64,000 bases of DNA from Hyphomicrobium_A sp963782555 (GTDB taxonomy: Bacteria; Pseudomonadota; Alphaproteobacteria; Rhizobiales; Hyphomicrobiaceae): the NCBI GenBank assembly GCA_963782555.1, contig CAWAKB010000005.1, positions 1 through 64,000 of the forward strand, read 5' to 3'. Position 1 is the stretch's first letter. Every line of letters starts with the position of its first letter. The notes beneath the pieces were generated by a model that saw only the letters and a list, made by a program, of their open reading frames with translations, did not search any database and had not been told where the DNA came from. The position numbers and the translations under genes were made by a program. Below, one piece after another: positions 43,827-52,929 of the stretch.

Positions 43827-46377
43827 ATGCGCGCCTCCAACTTCCCGCCCCAACCGCCGCCGCCAAGGCGCAGGCGGCGCAAGAGCTTGCTCTTGAGCTT
43901 CCTCGGCTTCGGGTTCGCGGCGGCGGTCGTGTTGTTCCTCGTGGGCTCGGCCGGCGCCGGCTTCCTGTTGTGGAAGTTCTCCAGGGACCTTCCCGACTAC
44001 GAGAGCCTTTCCAAGTACGAGCCGCCGGTGATGACGCGCATTCATGCGCATAGCGGCGCGCTCATCGCCGAGTACGCGCGTGAGCGGCGCATTTTCGTGC
44101 CCATCAATACGATTCCGAAGCGCGTGATCGCCGCGTTCCTGTCGGCCGAGGACAGCCGCTTTTACGAGCATGGCGGCGTCGACTTCCAGGGCATCGCCCG
44201 CGCCGTCTTCAAGCTCGTCGAATCAAAGATCGAAGGCAAGTCGCGCCGCGTGGAGGGCGCCTCGACCATCACTCAGCAGGTCGCAAAGAACTTCCTGTTG
44301 ACCAACGAGCGCTCGCTGGAGCGCAAGATCAAGGAGGCGATCCTCGCCATCCGCATCGAGCGCACCTACTCCAAGGACAAGATCCTCGAGCTCTACCTCA
44401 ACGAGATCTACCTCGGCATCGGCGCCTACGGCGTGGCGGCGGCGAGCTTGAGCTACTTCAACAAGGAGCTGCAGGACCTCACCATCGAGGAGGCCGCCTA
44501 TCTCGCAGCGTTGCCCAAGGCGCCCAACAACTACCATCCCTTCCGCAAGACCAAGGCGGCGCTGGCGCGACGCAACTGGATCATCGGGCAGATGCAGGAG
44601 AACGGCTACATCACGGCCGAGGAGGCCAAGATCGCCAAGGCCAAGCCGCTCGGCGTCAACCTTCGTCCGACCGGTGCGCACATTTTCGCGGCCGAGTACT
44701 TCGCCGAGGAGGTGCGCCGCTCGCTGCTCAATACCTACGGCGAGGACAAGCTTTATAGTGGCGGCCTTTCCGTGCGTACGACGCTCGACCCGCATTTGCA
44801 GGAGATCGCGCGCGACGCCCTGGTCGGAGGGCTCGTCGCTTTCGACCGGCGTAAGGGCTGGCGCGGCCCGGTGAAGAAGATCGACATCTCGGGCGATTGG
44901 GGCGCGGCGCTGAGGGCGATCGACAGCCCAAATGACATTCAGCCATGGCGTCTCGGCGTGGTTCTCAAGGTAGATGCCGCCAAGGCGATCGTCGGTCTCA
45001 ATCCGGAAAAACAGCAGGACGGCACGCTGGTCGACAACCGCGAGGCGGTCGAGATCGGCTTCGAGGAGGTCAAGTGGGCGAAGTCGGCCAAGACCAAGGT
45101 CGCGCCCAAATCCGTCACCGACGTGCTTTCGCCCGGCGATGTGATCTACGTGGCGCCGAAGGATCCCGAAGAATCTGGGCGGCGTGTGGTCGCTGATGCA
45201 GATCCCTGAGGTGGGCGGCGGCATCGTCGCGCTCGATCCCAACACGGGCCGCGTGCTCGCCGATGTCGGCGGCTTCTCCTACGATCTCAGCCAGTTCGAC
45301 CGCGCCATCCAGGCGCATCGCCAGCCGGGCTCCTCGTTCAAGCCGGTCGTCTACGCGGCGGCCATCGACAACGGCTACAAGCCGACCTCGATCATCCTCG
45401 ATGCCCCGATCGAGATCGAGCAGGGCCCGGGTCAGGACATCTGGAAGCCGGAGAACTACGAGAAGGAAGACTCCGCCGGCCCTTCGACGCTGCGCTTCGG
45501 CATCGAGCACTCGCGCAACCAGATGACGGTGCGACTCGCCCAGGATCTGGGCATGCCGCTCATCACCGAGTACGCGCGCCGCTTCGGCGTCTATGACGAC
45601 CTGCTCCCCGTTCTGTCGATGTCGCTCGGCGCCGGCGAGACGACACTTTTGCGGCTTGCTACCGCCTACTGCGTGTTCGCCAACGGCGGCCATCAGGTGC
45701 ACGCCACGCTGATCGACCGCATTCAGGACCGCTGGGGGCACACGGTGTGGCGCCACGATCAGCGCACCTGCGAGGGCTGCAAGGCGGACTCCTGGCACGG
45801 GCAAGACGAGCCGGTGATCCTCGACGACAGGAAGCAGATCATCGACCCGCACACCGCCTACCAGATGACGTCGATTCTCGAGGGCGTCATTCAGCGCGGC
45901 ACGGGGAAGTCGCTGAAATCGTTGGACCGCCCTCTCGCGGGCAAGACGGGCACGACGAACGAGGAGAAGGACGCCTGGTTCGTCGGCTACTCGCCCGACA
46001 TGGTGGTCGGCGTGTTCGTCGGCTACGACACGCCCCGGCCCATGGGCAAAGGCATGACGGGCGGTCGCGTCGCCGCTCCCATCTTCGGCTCCTTCATGAA
46101 GGAGGCGCTCGCCGACACGCCGCCCTCGCCGTTCCGCATTCCGCCCGGCATCAAGCTCATCCGCGTCGATCTGCACACGGGCCTGCGCGCCTCCGCCGAC
46201 GATCCCAACAGCATCATGGAGGCCTTCAAGCCCGGCGAGGAGCCCGACGATGCCTATTCGGTGATCGGCCTCACGGGCTCGACCGGGGAGGGCACGCCGT
46301 CCTCCGATGACAGCTACTATCAGCCGCCACCCTCGCACGCGCCTGCGCTGGGGTCGGGCCGCGGCGGTCTGTGGTAG
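43827..46377 (+). CDS. mrcA: penicillin-binding protein 1A, apparent frameshift near 45165
   Basis: A bifunctional glycosyltransferase/transpeptidase that builds peptidoglycan. One membrane anchor lies near residues 20-45. The GT51 domain has SAEDSRFYEHGGVDFQGI (catalytic Glu) and EGASTITQQVAKNFLL. The transpeptidase has the SxxK serine in HRQPGSSFKPVVYAAA, SxN in EHSRNQMTV and KTG in LAGKTGTTNEEKD. The first frame ends at 45209 (VVADADP); the second opens near 45170 and continues LGGVWSLMQIPEVGGG. Deleting one base in GATCCCGAAGAATCTGGG joins them. As the enzyme is normally important, sequence error is a serious option; otherwise two half-proteins would result. Confidence 0.92.
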
Positions 46378-46482
46378 GACGACGGCGCAGCTTTCGACAC
46401 GCGGTCGCGTTTACATGCCGGCGCCGGCCCCCTATATCAGGCGCTCAGCTTCCATAAATCACTCAACGCCCCGGAGGCAGCC

Positions 46483-47614
46483 ATGCGTGCCGAACCGCAG
46501 AAACTCGTCGATTCCATCAAGGATGCTCTCGTTTTGCTGCGGAGGCATCTTTGACTGGGATACCGCTGAAATGCGGCTCGCCGACCTCAACAAGCGGGCC
46601 GAGGATCCCAAGCTGTGGAACGATCCCAGGGCGGCGCAGAAGGTCATGCGCCAGCGTCAGCAGCTCGAGCGCTCGATCGATATCTACAAGCGGCTGGAGC
46701 GCGAGCTCGACGACAGCGTCACGCTGATCGAGCTCGGCGAGGCCGAGGACGACAAGGGGACGATTGCCGAGGGTGAGGCGCAGCTCAAGAAGCTCGACGA
46801 GGAGGCCCAACGCAAAAGCGTCGAGGCGTTGCTTTCGGGCGAGGCCGACGCCAACGACACCTATCTGGAGGTCCACGCCGGGGCGGGCGGCACCGAGAGC
46901 CAGGACTGGGCCTCGATGCTGGCACGCATGTACATGCGCTGGGCCGAGGAGCGCGGCTACAAGGTCGCGGTGATCGAGGAGAGCCCGGGCGAGGAAGCCG
47001 GCATCAAGTCGGTGACGATCGAGATCAAGGGCGAGAACGCCTACGGCTGGCTGAAGACGGAATCGGGTGTCCACCGGCTGGTGCGCATCTCGCCGTACGA
47101 TGCGAACGCGCGCCGGCACACGAGCTTTGCCAGCGTCTGGGTTTACCCCGTTGTCGACGAGGACATCGACATCGACGTCAAGGAGAGCGACTGCCGCATC
47201 GATACCTACCGCTCGTCGGGCGCCGGCGGCCAGCACGTCAACACCACCGACTCGGCGGTGCGCATCACGCACATCCCCACCGGCATCGCAGTGGCGAGCC
47301 AGCAGGAGCGCTCGCAGATCAAGAACCGGGCGATCGCCTGGGGAATGCTGAAAGCGCGCCTTTACGACCTGGAGCTGAAAAAGCGCGAGGAGAAGGCCAA
47401 CGCCGAGGCGGCCAGCAAGACCGAGATCGGCTGGGGCCACCAGATCCGCTCCTACGTGTTGCAGCCCTATCAGCTGGTGAAGGACCTGCGCACCGGCGCC
47501 CAGAGCACAAATCCGTCCGCCGTGCTCGACGGCGACATCGATCCCTTCATCGAGAGCGCCTTGGCACAGCGCATCAAGGGTGGCGGGCCTGCGGTGGTGG
47601 AGGACCTGGAGTAG
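46483..47614 (+). CDS. prfB: peptide chain release factor 2, programmed +1 frameshift
   Basis: RF2 reads UGA and UAA stop codons and triggers peptide release. It is encoded in two frames: ATG 46483 (GGAGG upstream) gives MRAEPQKLVDSIKDALVLLR then RHL and an in-frame TGA at 46552. A +1 shift at CTT-TGAC continues WDTAEMRLADLNKRAEDPKL to 47614. Class I release-factor marks are the GGQ loop in SGAGGQHVNTTDSAVRITH and an SPF-type anticodon region around VRISPYDANARRH. About 376 residues in all. The shift is the known autoregulation of RF2, not damage. Confidence 0.95.
46541..46555 (+). promoter_or_regulatory. prfB: prfB programmed frameshift site
   Basis: The sequence GGAGGCATCTTTGAC contains the slippery CTT, the in-frame TGA and the following C, with a Shine-Dalgarno-like GGAGG just upstream, as in the classical RF2 site. 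Low RF2 slows termination at TGA and favours +1 slippage, making more RF2. Confidence 0.93.
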
Positions 47615-47856
47615 GCGTCATGCGCTTATAAGGCACCCAGTCGAATCGGCACGATGGATCGTGTCAAAGCAAATCGCACCCCTCCAACATCGGCGTCTCG
47701 CCAAAGTGTGTGATCAGAGCATCAAGCCTCTGAATAGTGGCGTGCGCCCGCCGTCGATGATCGACGCCCGTCCGCGAATCGTCCTTTTGTTTGCTCCATG
47801 CAAGTCATCCGCGATGTTGCCTGCACAATTCGTGTCGGGCGATTGGGGGGCATCAG

Positions 47857-48603
47857 ATGAGGCGGCAATTATTTTTCGTGCTCTTTGTCTTCGTTCTGAG
47901 CTTGCTCAGAACGAACGCATGGGCCGATGACCTCGTGCTCCCGAATTTCGCGGGGGCCTACCTCGGTGGCGCCATCGGCGTTGGCGGCCACCACGTCAAT
48001 GTCGACAATCAGACGCTGGGAACCTCGTTTGACGACAGAGCGACCGGTTTCACGATCGGTGGATACACGGGCTACAATTGGATCTGCCACGGTTTTCTGT
48101 TCGGCATGGAGACGGACTTCAACTGGCTCAACACCTCCCCCACCGCGTTCGACATCGAGACCGGTCCAACCGCGCTCAATGAGACGACGGCTCTGAAGAG
48201 CAGATTGGATTGGTTCGGGACCCTTCGCGGCCGGGCCGGCGGCCTGGTCTTTGATAATTGGCTGCTCTATGCCACCGGCGGTCTTGCCTACGGGCAGCTC
48301 CGTCACAAGCTTACCGACAACTGCGTAGGCTGCGGCAACACGACTTTCAATCTCGGTGCATTCCAGCAGGCCAATACGGACACCAAGGCGGGATGGACGG
48401 CCGGCGGCGGCACGGAATACCTCTATGGCTCCCATTGGCTGCTCCGCGCGGAGGCGCTGTATATCGACCTCGGCAGCGCAACCCATACGTATGTGGTTAC
48501 AACTCCGATCGCCACTGGGAGGTCGGTTGCACAGTGGGACGATCAGTTCTGGGTCGCGCGCCTGGGTCTTAGCTATGCGTTTGGGCCGTTCGGCGCGCCG
48601 TAG
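47857..48603 (+). CDS. outer-membrane beta-barrel protein (Omp25/RopB-like)
   Basis: A 248-residue exported barrel: signal peptide at residues 1-24 (LRTNAWADD), then alternating strands with aromatic girdles, such as FAGAYLGGAIGVGGHHVNV, FTIGGYTGYNWICHGFLFG, DWFGTLRGRAGGLVFDNWLL, WTAGGGTEYLYGSHWLLRAE and a C-terminal DQFWVARLGLSYAFG. This fits the small porin-like/OmpA-barrel proteins common in Hyphomicrobiales, which stabilise the outer membrane. A CVGC pair occurs in an outer loop. The start ATG 47857 follows GGGGGGCATCAG. A strong terminator follows. Confidence 0.87.
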   Translation: MRRQLFFVLFVFVLSLLRTNAWADDLVLPNFAGAYLGGAIGVGGHHVNVDNQTLGTSFDDRATGFTIGGYTGYNWICHGFLFGMETDFNWLNTSPTAFDIETGPTALNETTALKSRLDWFGTLRGRAGGLVFDNWLLYATGGLAYGQLRHKLTDNCVGCGNTTFNLGAFQQANTDTKAGWTAGGGTEYLYGSHWLLRAEALYIDLGSATHTYVVTTPIATGRSVAQWDDQFWVARLGLSYAFGPFGAP

Positions 48604-48631
48604 CTCGCGAGCAGCTTTCCTGGCTCCTTAG

Positions 48632-48668
48632 GGCGAACGAAAGAGCGGGTCTCTTTCGTCGCCTTTTT
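48632..48668 (+). terminator. rho-independent terminator after the outer-membrane protein gene
   Basis: GGCGAACGAAAGAG pairs with CTCTTTCGTCGCC around CGGGT and is followed by TTTTT. It lies 29 bases after the stop codon, a textbook intrinsic terminator. Confidence 0.92.
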
Positions 48669-48992
48669 CATTGGCAAATCCCATTAACCAAGCGCCCGTG
48701 GTTAACAACGGCCTCAGGGCGCAAATGTCAGCGCGAACGGCGCTGAAAAAACGGTCCCAATTCTTTTGATCCCTGGGCTTTGATCCCTCCGCGGCGCCGT
48801 TTGCGGCCCGCGCATTTCGGCTTTGGGCCGAAAGCCATAGCTCCGCGATTAACCAATAAACCTAGAATCCAAAAACACCCAAAATACGCCTTATGACGAT
48901 CTGTCGTCCGGGACCCCGCAACATTGACATTCAGCCCCCAAGTGGTCGCGCGCCACTTTCGGGATTGAAGTTTGTTGCGACAGGAGAAGGAC
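48669..48992. other. AT-richer intergenic stretch
   Basis: About 320 bases, visibly lower in GC than the surroundings (for example the AT-rich stretch near 48850-48890), without a convincing gene. It may contain the promoter of the small CTERM-like protein gene at 48993. Confidence 0.5.
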
Positions 48993-49202
48993 ATGAAGTC
49001 GAGAGTTGTTGCGTACGCGGTCTTGATGACCGTCATGACAATAAACCAGGCCTTTGCCGGGTTTTTTCAAATCACCCCTAACCCAACACCTCCGCCCGCG
49101 CCTCCGTCGGTGCCCGAGTTCGATGGCCCAGGCGCCATTTCGGTGATTGCACTTCTGGCGAGCGCCGTCGCCATTTTCATCAGCAGGTCAAAAAATAAAT
49201 AA
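48993..49202 (+). CDS. small VPEID-CTERM-like exported membrane protein
   Basis: A 69-residue protein from ATG 48993, with GACAGGAGAAGGAC upstream. It has a signal peptide (residues 1-22, ending NQAFAG), a short Pro-rich linker (PNPTPPPAPPS), then VPEFDGPG followed by a membrane helix (AISVIALLASAVAIFI) and the basic tail SRSKNK. This tripartite tail resembles the VPEID-CTERM sorting signal cut by exosortases in alphaproteobacteria, with Phe in place of Ile. The mature part is very short, so it may be a small surface peptide. No exosortase gene lies in this window. The region is AT-richer than its neighbours. Confidence 0.7.
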   Translation: MKSRVVAYAVLMTVMTINQAFAGFFQITPNPTPPPAPPSVPEFDGPGAISVIALLASAVAIFISRSKNK

Positions 49203-49328
49203 ATAGCCTGTGCTAGGCGGTTGCACTTCGTCGTCTTTCGAGATGACTAAGGCAGAGCGAGTGCTGACCGCGAAGCAGGAAAAATGCCTGGCGCGCACGC
49301 CATGCTCCGACGCTGCACTCTGTTGCCG

Positions 49329-50975
49329 TCACGCCCGATCGATTGTCTTGATGTCGGTGAAGACGATCTCGGGGTTCTTCTCCTGCGTCCACGACAGCGA
49401 GAACGCCGAGGGGGCGAGGAACACGTGATCGCCGTCGAGATCGGTGGCGATCTCGGGCCTGTGAGCGGCGATGAACTTTGCCAACGCGGCGGCATTCTCT
49501 GAGCTGATCCAGCGCGCGGTGTCGCAGGGTGCTGCGTCGAAGGCGACGGGAAGCCCGTACTCCTCGCCCAGCCGGTCGGCCAGCACGTCGAGCTGCAGCG
49601 CGCCGATGACGCCCACGATCGGCGGCGTGCCGTCTACGGGTGAGAAGAGCTGCACCACGCCTTCCTCGGCCATCTGGCTGAGCGCCTCCCTGAGCTTCCT
49701 CGCCTTGATCGCGTCCTCGAGGCGGACGCGACGCAGGATTTCCGGCGCAAAGCTCGGGATGCCGAGAAAGCGCACGTCCTCGCCCTCGGTCAGCGCGTCG
49801 CCGATCCTGAGCGTGCCGCGATTGGGAATGCCGACGACGTCGCCGGCGTAGGCCTCCTCGACGAGCTGGCGGTCCTGGGCGAAGAAGAACTGCGGCGTCT
49901 GCAAGGCCATGGTCTTGCCCGTGCGCACATGCTTGGCCTTCATGCCGCGCGTGAGCCGGCCGGAGCAGACACGCATGAAGGCGATGCGGTCGCGGTGGTT
50001 GGGGTCCATGTTCGCCTGGATCTTGAAGATGATCCCGGTCATCGCCGGCTCGCTCGCTTTGACGGTGCGCGTTGCAGCCTTGCGGTCGAGCGGCGGCGGC
50101 GCGTAGGCGACGAGCGCATCGAGGATGTCGCGCACGCCGAAGTTCTTGAGCGCGCTTCCGAAGAACACCGGTGACAGCGTGCCGTGGCGGAAGGCTTCGA
50201 GGTCGAAGCGGCCGCAGGCGTCGTTGACGAGCGCGATCTCCTCGCGCCAAGCCGCCGCCTGCTCGGGCTCGAGCAACGTGTCGAAGATGGGATCGTCGGG
50301 ACCGGAGACGGGCTCGCCGTCGGGCGTCTCGTCGAGGCGGCGGATGCGCGGCTGCAGGAGATCATAGGTGCCGCGGAAGTCGCGGCCCTTGCCGATCGGC
50401 CACACCATGGGCGCGGTATCGAGCGCCAGCACCTTCTCGATCTCGTCCAAGAGCTCCAAGGGCTCGCGCGCCTCGCGGTCGAGCTTGTTGATGAAGGTGA
50501 TGATGGGGATGTCGCGCAGCCGGCAGATCTCGAACAGCTTGCGCGTGCGCGCCTCGATGCCCTTGGCGGCGTCGATGACCATGATGGCGGAATCGACGGC
50601 CGTAAGCGTGCGGTAGGTGTGGTCGGAGAAGTCCTCGTGGCCCGGCGTGTCGAGCAGATTGAGGACGGCGCCGCCGTACTCGAACGTCATCACCGAGGAG
50701 GCCACCGAGATGCCGCGCTCGCGCTCGATCGCCATCCAGTCGGATCGCGCCCCGCGCTTGTCCTTCTTGGCCTTGACCTGCCCGGCGAGCTGGATGGCGC
50801 CGCCGAACAGCAACAGCTTCTCGGTCAGCGTCGTCTTGCCGGCGTCGGGGTGGGAGATGATGGCGAAAGTGCGCCGGCGCTCGATCTGGCGCGCGAGCGC
50901 GGCGGCGGCGCCGCTCGGTGCCGCTGGCGCCGCGCGCTCGTGCGCAATCTCTGTCCCGGTCTCGTCTTGCATCAT
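49329..50975 (-). CDS. prfC: peptide chain release factor 3
   Basis: A 548-residue translational GTPase that recycles RF1 and RF2 from the ribosome. G motifs: ISHPDAGKTTLTEKLLLFGG, ERERGISVASSVMTFEY, LLDTPGHEDFSDHTYRTL and FINKLDREAREPLELLDEI. The RF3-specific C-terminal part includes MAEEGVVQLFSPVDG and VGVIGALQLDVLADRLGEEY. Full length, with an extended Ala-rich N-terminus of about 30 residues. It lies near prfB (RF2), whose product it recycles, though on the opposite strand. Confidence 0.95.
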   Translation of the reverse strand: MMQDETGTEIAHERAAPAAPSGAAAALARQIERRRTFAIISHPDAGKTTLTEKLLLFGGAIQLAGQVKAKKDKRGARSDWMAIERERGISVASSVMTFEYGGAVLNLLDTPGHEDFSDHTYRTLTAVDSAIMVIDAAKGIEARTRKLFEICRLRDIPIITFINKLDREAREPLELLDEIEKVLALDTAPMVWPIGKGRDFRGTYDLLQPRIRRLDETPDGEPVSGPDDPIFDTLLEPEQAAAWREEIALVNDACGRFDLEAFRHGTLSPVFFGSALKNFGVRDILDALVAYAPPPLDRKAATRTVKASEPAMTGIIFKIQANMDPNHRDRIAFMRVCSGRLTRGMKAKHVRTGKTMALQTPQFFFAQDRQLVEEAYAGDVVGIPNRGTLRIGDALTEGEDVRFLGIPSFAPEILRRVRLEDAIKARKLREALSQMAEEGVVQLFSPVDGTPPIVGVIGALQLDVLADRLGEEYGLPVAFDAAPCDTARWISSENAAALAKFIAAHRPEIATDLDGDHVFLAPSAFSLSWTQEKNPEIVFTDIKTIDRA

Positions 50976-51301
50976 CTTCTAGTTTCTACTCAGTCAGAAG
51001 GTCATCGGTGCCGCGGGCCACCCGCTTGCGGCCCATGGGACGCAAGGGGATATACGACGGGCGATGTCGAGGGGGTCCGCCGGAAGCCCAATCGAGGCTA
51101 GGAGCTAGCCCTTCGGGCGGCGAAGTACAAGCCCGGCCGGCGCGACCGCCGGGTAATATGGTCGTGCTTTGTCGATTGAGATGCATCAAGGCCGCGACCG
51201 CGCTTTCGGACATGATGCGCGAGGCGCTTGGCATCTGTTGCGCGCCGCTTCGCTAAGCCGCGATTTCGGACACAAAACTCATTGCGGAAGGAGCTTGGCC
51301 C
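50976..51301. other. intergenic, no gene recognised
   Basis: About 325 bases between divergent genes. Overlapping frames are short and unlike proteins. At the right edge CGGAAGGAGCTTGGCCC is the ribosome binding site of the next gene. I see nothing else. Confidence 0.5.
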
Positions 51302-51547
51302 ATGAACAAGTGTCAACCTCTCGCTCTCGGTGTCGCCATCGGCGTCCTTTGGGCCATCTACGTATTTGGTCTGGCCATCACCGCCATGTTCGGCTGGGGC
51401 ACGGCTCTGCTGGAGTCTCTGGCGTCTCTCTATATCGGCTATGAGGCCTCGGTCATCGGGGCGCTCATCGGTGCGGCATGGGCCTTCGCCGACGGCTTTA
51501 TTGCCGGTGTCGTGATCACCTGGGTTTACAACGCCATCGCCAAATAA
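51302..51547 (+). CDS. small two-helix membrane protein, holin-like
   Basis: An 81-residue protein from ATG 51302 with a strong GGAAGGAG. It is mostly hydrophobic: LALGVAIGVLWAIYVFGLAI, MFGWGTALLESLASLYIGYE, then SVIGALIGAAWAFADGFIAG and a short WVYNAIAK end. It resembles small conserved chromosomal proteins that databases often label bacteriophage holin, although no phage genes are near. The function is unproven. Confidence 0.7.
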   Translation: MNKCQPLALGVAIGVLWAIYVFGLAITAMFGWGTALLESLASLYIGYEASVIGALIGAAWAFADGFIAGVVITWVYNAIAK

Positions 51548-51830
51548 CCGACCGGCGAAGCGTCCACGCGATGCAATCGCTTCTTTTGCGCTAGCCGCAT
51601 GTTTTTATGCGCCCGCTCTGCGCGGCCACGCCATATCGAACGCATTGCCGGAGTTCCAAGCTTCAATTGTCGCCAAATTGATCACGACGGATTGGGCATT
51701 CAGGAGCGGTTGGCGCGGTATGCCCGCACTGCCGTCGGGACCTGCGATCTGACCTGGATCAGGACTAGGAACCGGCAGGCACCCAGGCACGTTCTGCGAC
51801 ATCTCCAATTTTTGGCCGGAGAAGACCGTC

Positions 51831-52052
51831 ATGTCGACCCGCACCTACATCGCAGCGATGCTGTTCTTGATGATCAACGCCGTCGTGTTCGGCGCCGGTG
51901 CCGTCGCCGTGCTGTCGATCCCGTCGCTCAATGCACACGCCGCATTCTGGCTGCCCGTGGTGATCGTAACGAGCTTCCTCATCTCGCCGTTCGTCTCATG
52001 GGCGCTGGCGCCGACCCTGCGGCTCAAGTGGCAGCGCGACCATCACGTCTAG
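51831..52052 (+). CDS. small two-helix membrane protein
   Basis: A 73-residue protein from ATG 51831, preceded by GCCGGAGAAGACCGTC. Two hydrophobic segments (about residues 7-30 and 38-60: FWLPVVIVTSFLISPFVSWA) are followed by a basic tail (RLKWQRDHHV). It resembles small conserved membrane proteins of Hyphomicrobiales of unknown function. It stands alone between the holin-like gene and the sulfite dehydrogenase pair. Confidence 0.65.
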   Translation: MSTRTYIAAMLFLMINAVVFGAGAVAVLSIPSLNAHAAFWLPVVIVTSFLISPFVSWALAPTLRLKWQRDHHV

Positions 52053-52149
52053 AGGGCTTGTGGCCCGCCGGCCCGCCAAAAAAAGCCGCCGCCGGGGCGT
52101 GGTGCTGGCCACAATGTTTCTCGGCGCAGCGGGATCATGAAGTGACGCC

Positions 52150-52869
52150 TCACTGCTTCGCCTTCAGCCCCTTGCGGTAGGCGAGCACGTCCGCCGGCGT
52201 CATCACTGTGGCGCGCGCGGCCTTTACTGTGGCTGCGTCGACTGCCGGCATGTTCGCCGGGGCAAGCGAGCCGTTGCCCCAAGCGCCGCGGATGTAGCCG
52301 ATGATGGCAGCAAGCTTCGCATCGTCGAGATGTGCGAAGGGTGGCATGGCGCCCTGATAGGTCTTCCCTGCGACCTCAATTTTCCCTTCCAGCCCATAGA
52401 GCGCGACCTTGACGGGGAGATCGCGGGCAAGGAATAGGTCCGGATTGGCGGCAAGTGGCGGGAACTGCCCCGCCACGCCCTCACCCTTCTCCTGGTGGCA
52501 GGCGGTGCAGTTGTCGTGGAACAGGGCGGCGCCGTCGATGCTGGGGCTCGCCTCCTGCGCCGGGGCCGCGCCGGCAGGTGGCGGATTGGGCCCCAGATAG
52601 GTTCCAAGATAATCGAGGATCTTCGCCTGCTGATCGGGGAGAACGCTCAAGCCGTACTGGCGCATGCTCGCGAGCAGGTCCTCCCAATCCCCGCGCGTGA
52701 TGCCGGCGGACTCCTTCAAGTACTGCAGGTCGTGGCAGGTCCGACATTTCGCGTAGACGAGGTCGCGCCCGGGACCTTGCGGAAGCTCGATCTCGGCTAG
52801 CGCCGCGCCCGCGCTGATCGCAGCGATGCCCAAGCACAACGACACTGCGATCAGACGGCGTCCGCGCAT
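52150..52869 (-). CDS. dihaem cytochrome c, probable partner of the sulfite dehydrogenase
   Basis: A 239-residue exported protein (signal peptide ending AGAALAE) with two c-haem sites: KCRTCHDLQYL (about residue 42) and NCTACHQEKGEG (about residue 121), with axial Met candidates in GAMPPFAHL and SMRQYG. It follows the molybdopterin oxidoreductase gene by 60 bases on the same strand, like SorAB and related sulfite dehydrogenases where the cytochrome takes the electrons. It would pass them to the respiratory chain. Confidence 0.87.
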   Translation of the reverse strand: MRGRRLIAVSLCLGIAAISAGAALAEIELPQGPGRDLVYAKCRTCHDLQYLKESAGITRGDWEDLLASMRQYGLSVLPDQQAKILDYLGTYLGPNPPPAGAAPAQEASPSIDGAALFHDNCTACHQEKGEGVAGQFPPLAANPDLFLARDLPVKVALYGLEGKIEVAGKTYQGAMPPFAHLDDAKLAAIIGYIRGAWGNGSLAPANMPAVDAATVKAARATVMTPADVLAYRKGLKAKQ

Positions 52870-52929
52870 TCGATTGATGCTCCAACACGAGGCTGGGTGC
52901 GTGCCGCCGCGGCGGCACGCGCGCTCCCG

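Noticed and set aside
46483..46560. In-frame TGA early in prfB as a sign of a pseudogene
   Set aside because: The CTT-TGA-C site with an upstream GGAGG is the known programmed frameshift of RF2.
51302..51547. Holin-like protein as evidence for a prophage
   Set aside because: No other phage gene is nearby and the protein resembles conserved chromosomal small membrane proteins.
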